From the NCBI GenBank assembly GCA_021292165.1, contig CM037877.1:26796197-26860196 (forward strand): a stretch of 64,000 nucleotides of DNA, given 5' to 3'. Within the stretch, counting starts at the first letter, position 1, and the number at the start of each line of letters is the position of its first letter. Source of the stretch: Shinisaurus crocodilurus (lineage: Eukaryota > Chordata > Lepidosauria > Squamata > Shinisauridae). The translations under genes were made by a program, and so were the position numbers. Positions 63,371-64,000 of the stretch are shown here, in pieces. The notes beneath the pieces are model-generated. The model did not search any database. It was not told the origin of the DNA and was given only the letters and a program-made list of their open reading frames with translations.

Positions 63371-64000
63371 CACAAACACACAGCCCTTACGTTCAGTTTG
63401 GCTCACAAAAGAGGGAAAGCCCTTTTACAGAAAAGAAGGAGAAGGAGAAGGAGAACTTGCAGATCAAAAGAGTCAAACTTTTGAACCTTACCTGTGCAGA
63501 GGAGGGCCATCAGGACCAGCCGGAGCAAAAACTCAAAAACTCCTGCAGCTCATCAGTAAGGGTCTTCCCAATTTCCCCCAAATTATTTATTAAAAAAAAA
63601 AGCAAGCAGCCACAACAAAAAGCCAGCTTTGCTTGAACAAGAATAATTGTGTTGTTCTTGTTGCTTTTTTGTGTTTTTTTGTTAAACTAGCATTTGGACA
63701 ATTGAGCTGCGAATCAGAAAGATCTTTTGCTAGAGGCTGGAGAGAGAGGTCCCTTCTAAATCTGAATATTACAGACCCTAGCAAGCCCCCCATGTGCTAG
63801 ACATTCTCACAAAGAAATGTAGTAACAGTGATTGAAATGCAAAGATACTGAAATGCTAATTTGAGAACAACAGTTCTTGCTAGGTCTTGCCTCAAGCCTG
63901 TAATGCAGATGTGCTTAGAACACCTTTCTAATCTTGAAAAAATCATTAATTATGCTGAATGATAACGATCAGAGCTAACTCCAAAGGGGGAAAAATCGCC
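63371..64000. other. Unassigned stretch to the window edge
   Basis: Has an AGAAGG-type purine run near 63434-63455 and an A-run near 63593. Open frames overlap on both strands and show no domain. No further structure recognised. Confidence 0.3.

Overview
The window reads as intergenic or intronic DNA of a squamate reptile (lizard or snake). The main evidence is nine copies of a tRNA-headed SINE with the structure of the squamate Sauria SINE, together with CR1, L2-like and L1-like LINE fragments, tRNA-Ala-type SINEs and many short foldback DNA transposons. The species cannot be named from the sequence. I found no protein-coding host gene that I can defend. Every open frame with a recognisable product is a decayed transposon protein: CR1, L2-like and L1-like reverse transcriptase C-termini, and Gypsy gag and pol pieces. 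Two very short splice-flanked segments (18350-18406 and 45163-45225) are weak exon candidates.

Layout. 1-9 kb: foldback hAT-type elements, an L1-like fragment, a TA-flanked mariner-type MITE, and an L2-like fragment lodged in a hAT-type element. 9.8-11.1 kb: a 140-bp inverted duplication around an LTR-like stretch. 11-17 kb: a 5S-derived SINE, a LINE 3' end, a Harbinger-type MITE and a hAT-type element. 17.2-17.7 kb: a GC-rich hAT MITE that mimics a CpG island. 18-26 kb: Sauria and tRNA SINEs, an L2-like fragment between 120-bp direct repeats, and an L1 with a 14-bp target-site duplication. 27-30 kb: a Gypsy retrotransposon remnant split by a Helitron, with a Sauria SINE inserted beside the Helitron. 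31-35 kb: hairpins and a CR1 split by a hAT MITE. 36-51 kb: further foldback elements, L2-like and CR1 fragments hit by 5S SINEs, and a composite repeat present in both orientations. 54-55 kb: a foldback element split by a CR1. 57-58.5 kb: a second CR1 type. 60.3-60.9 kb: a solo LTR. 62.6-63.4 kb: local duplications rich in (CA)n.

How the parts work together. The 5S-rRNA-headed SINE (seven copies) ends with the same 3' tail as the CR1 at 54.3-55.0 kb, so that CR1 type is the likely enzyme source for it. Other elements record order of events by nesting: Gypsy first, then Helitron, then Sauria SINE; CR1 then hAT MITE; CR1 then 5S SINE; a Harbinger-type MITE then a Sauria SINE. Seven hAT-type insertions have 8-bp flanking duplications (one imperfect), three Harbinger-type MITEs have TAA/TTA flanks, and one mariner-type MITE has TA flanks, which fixes many element ends to the base.
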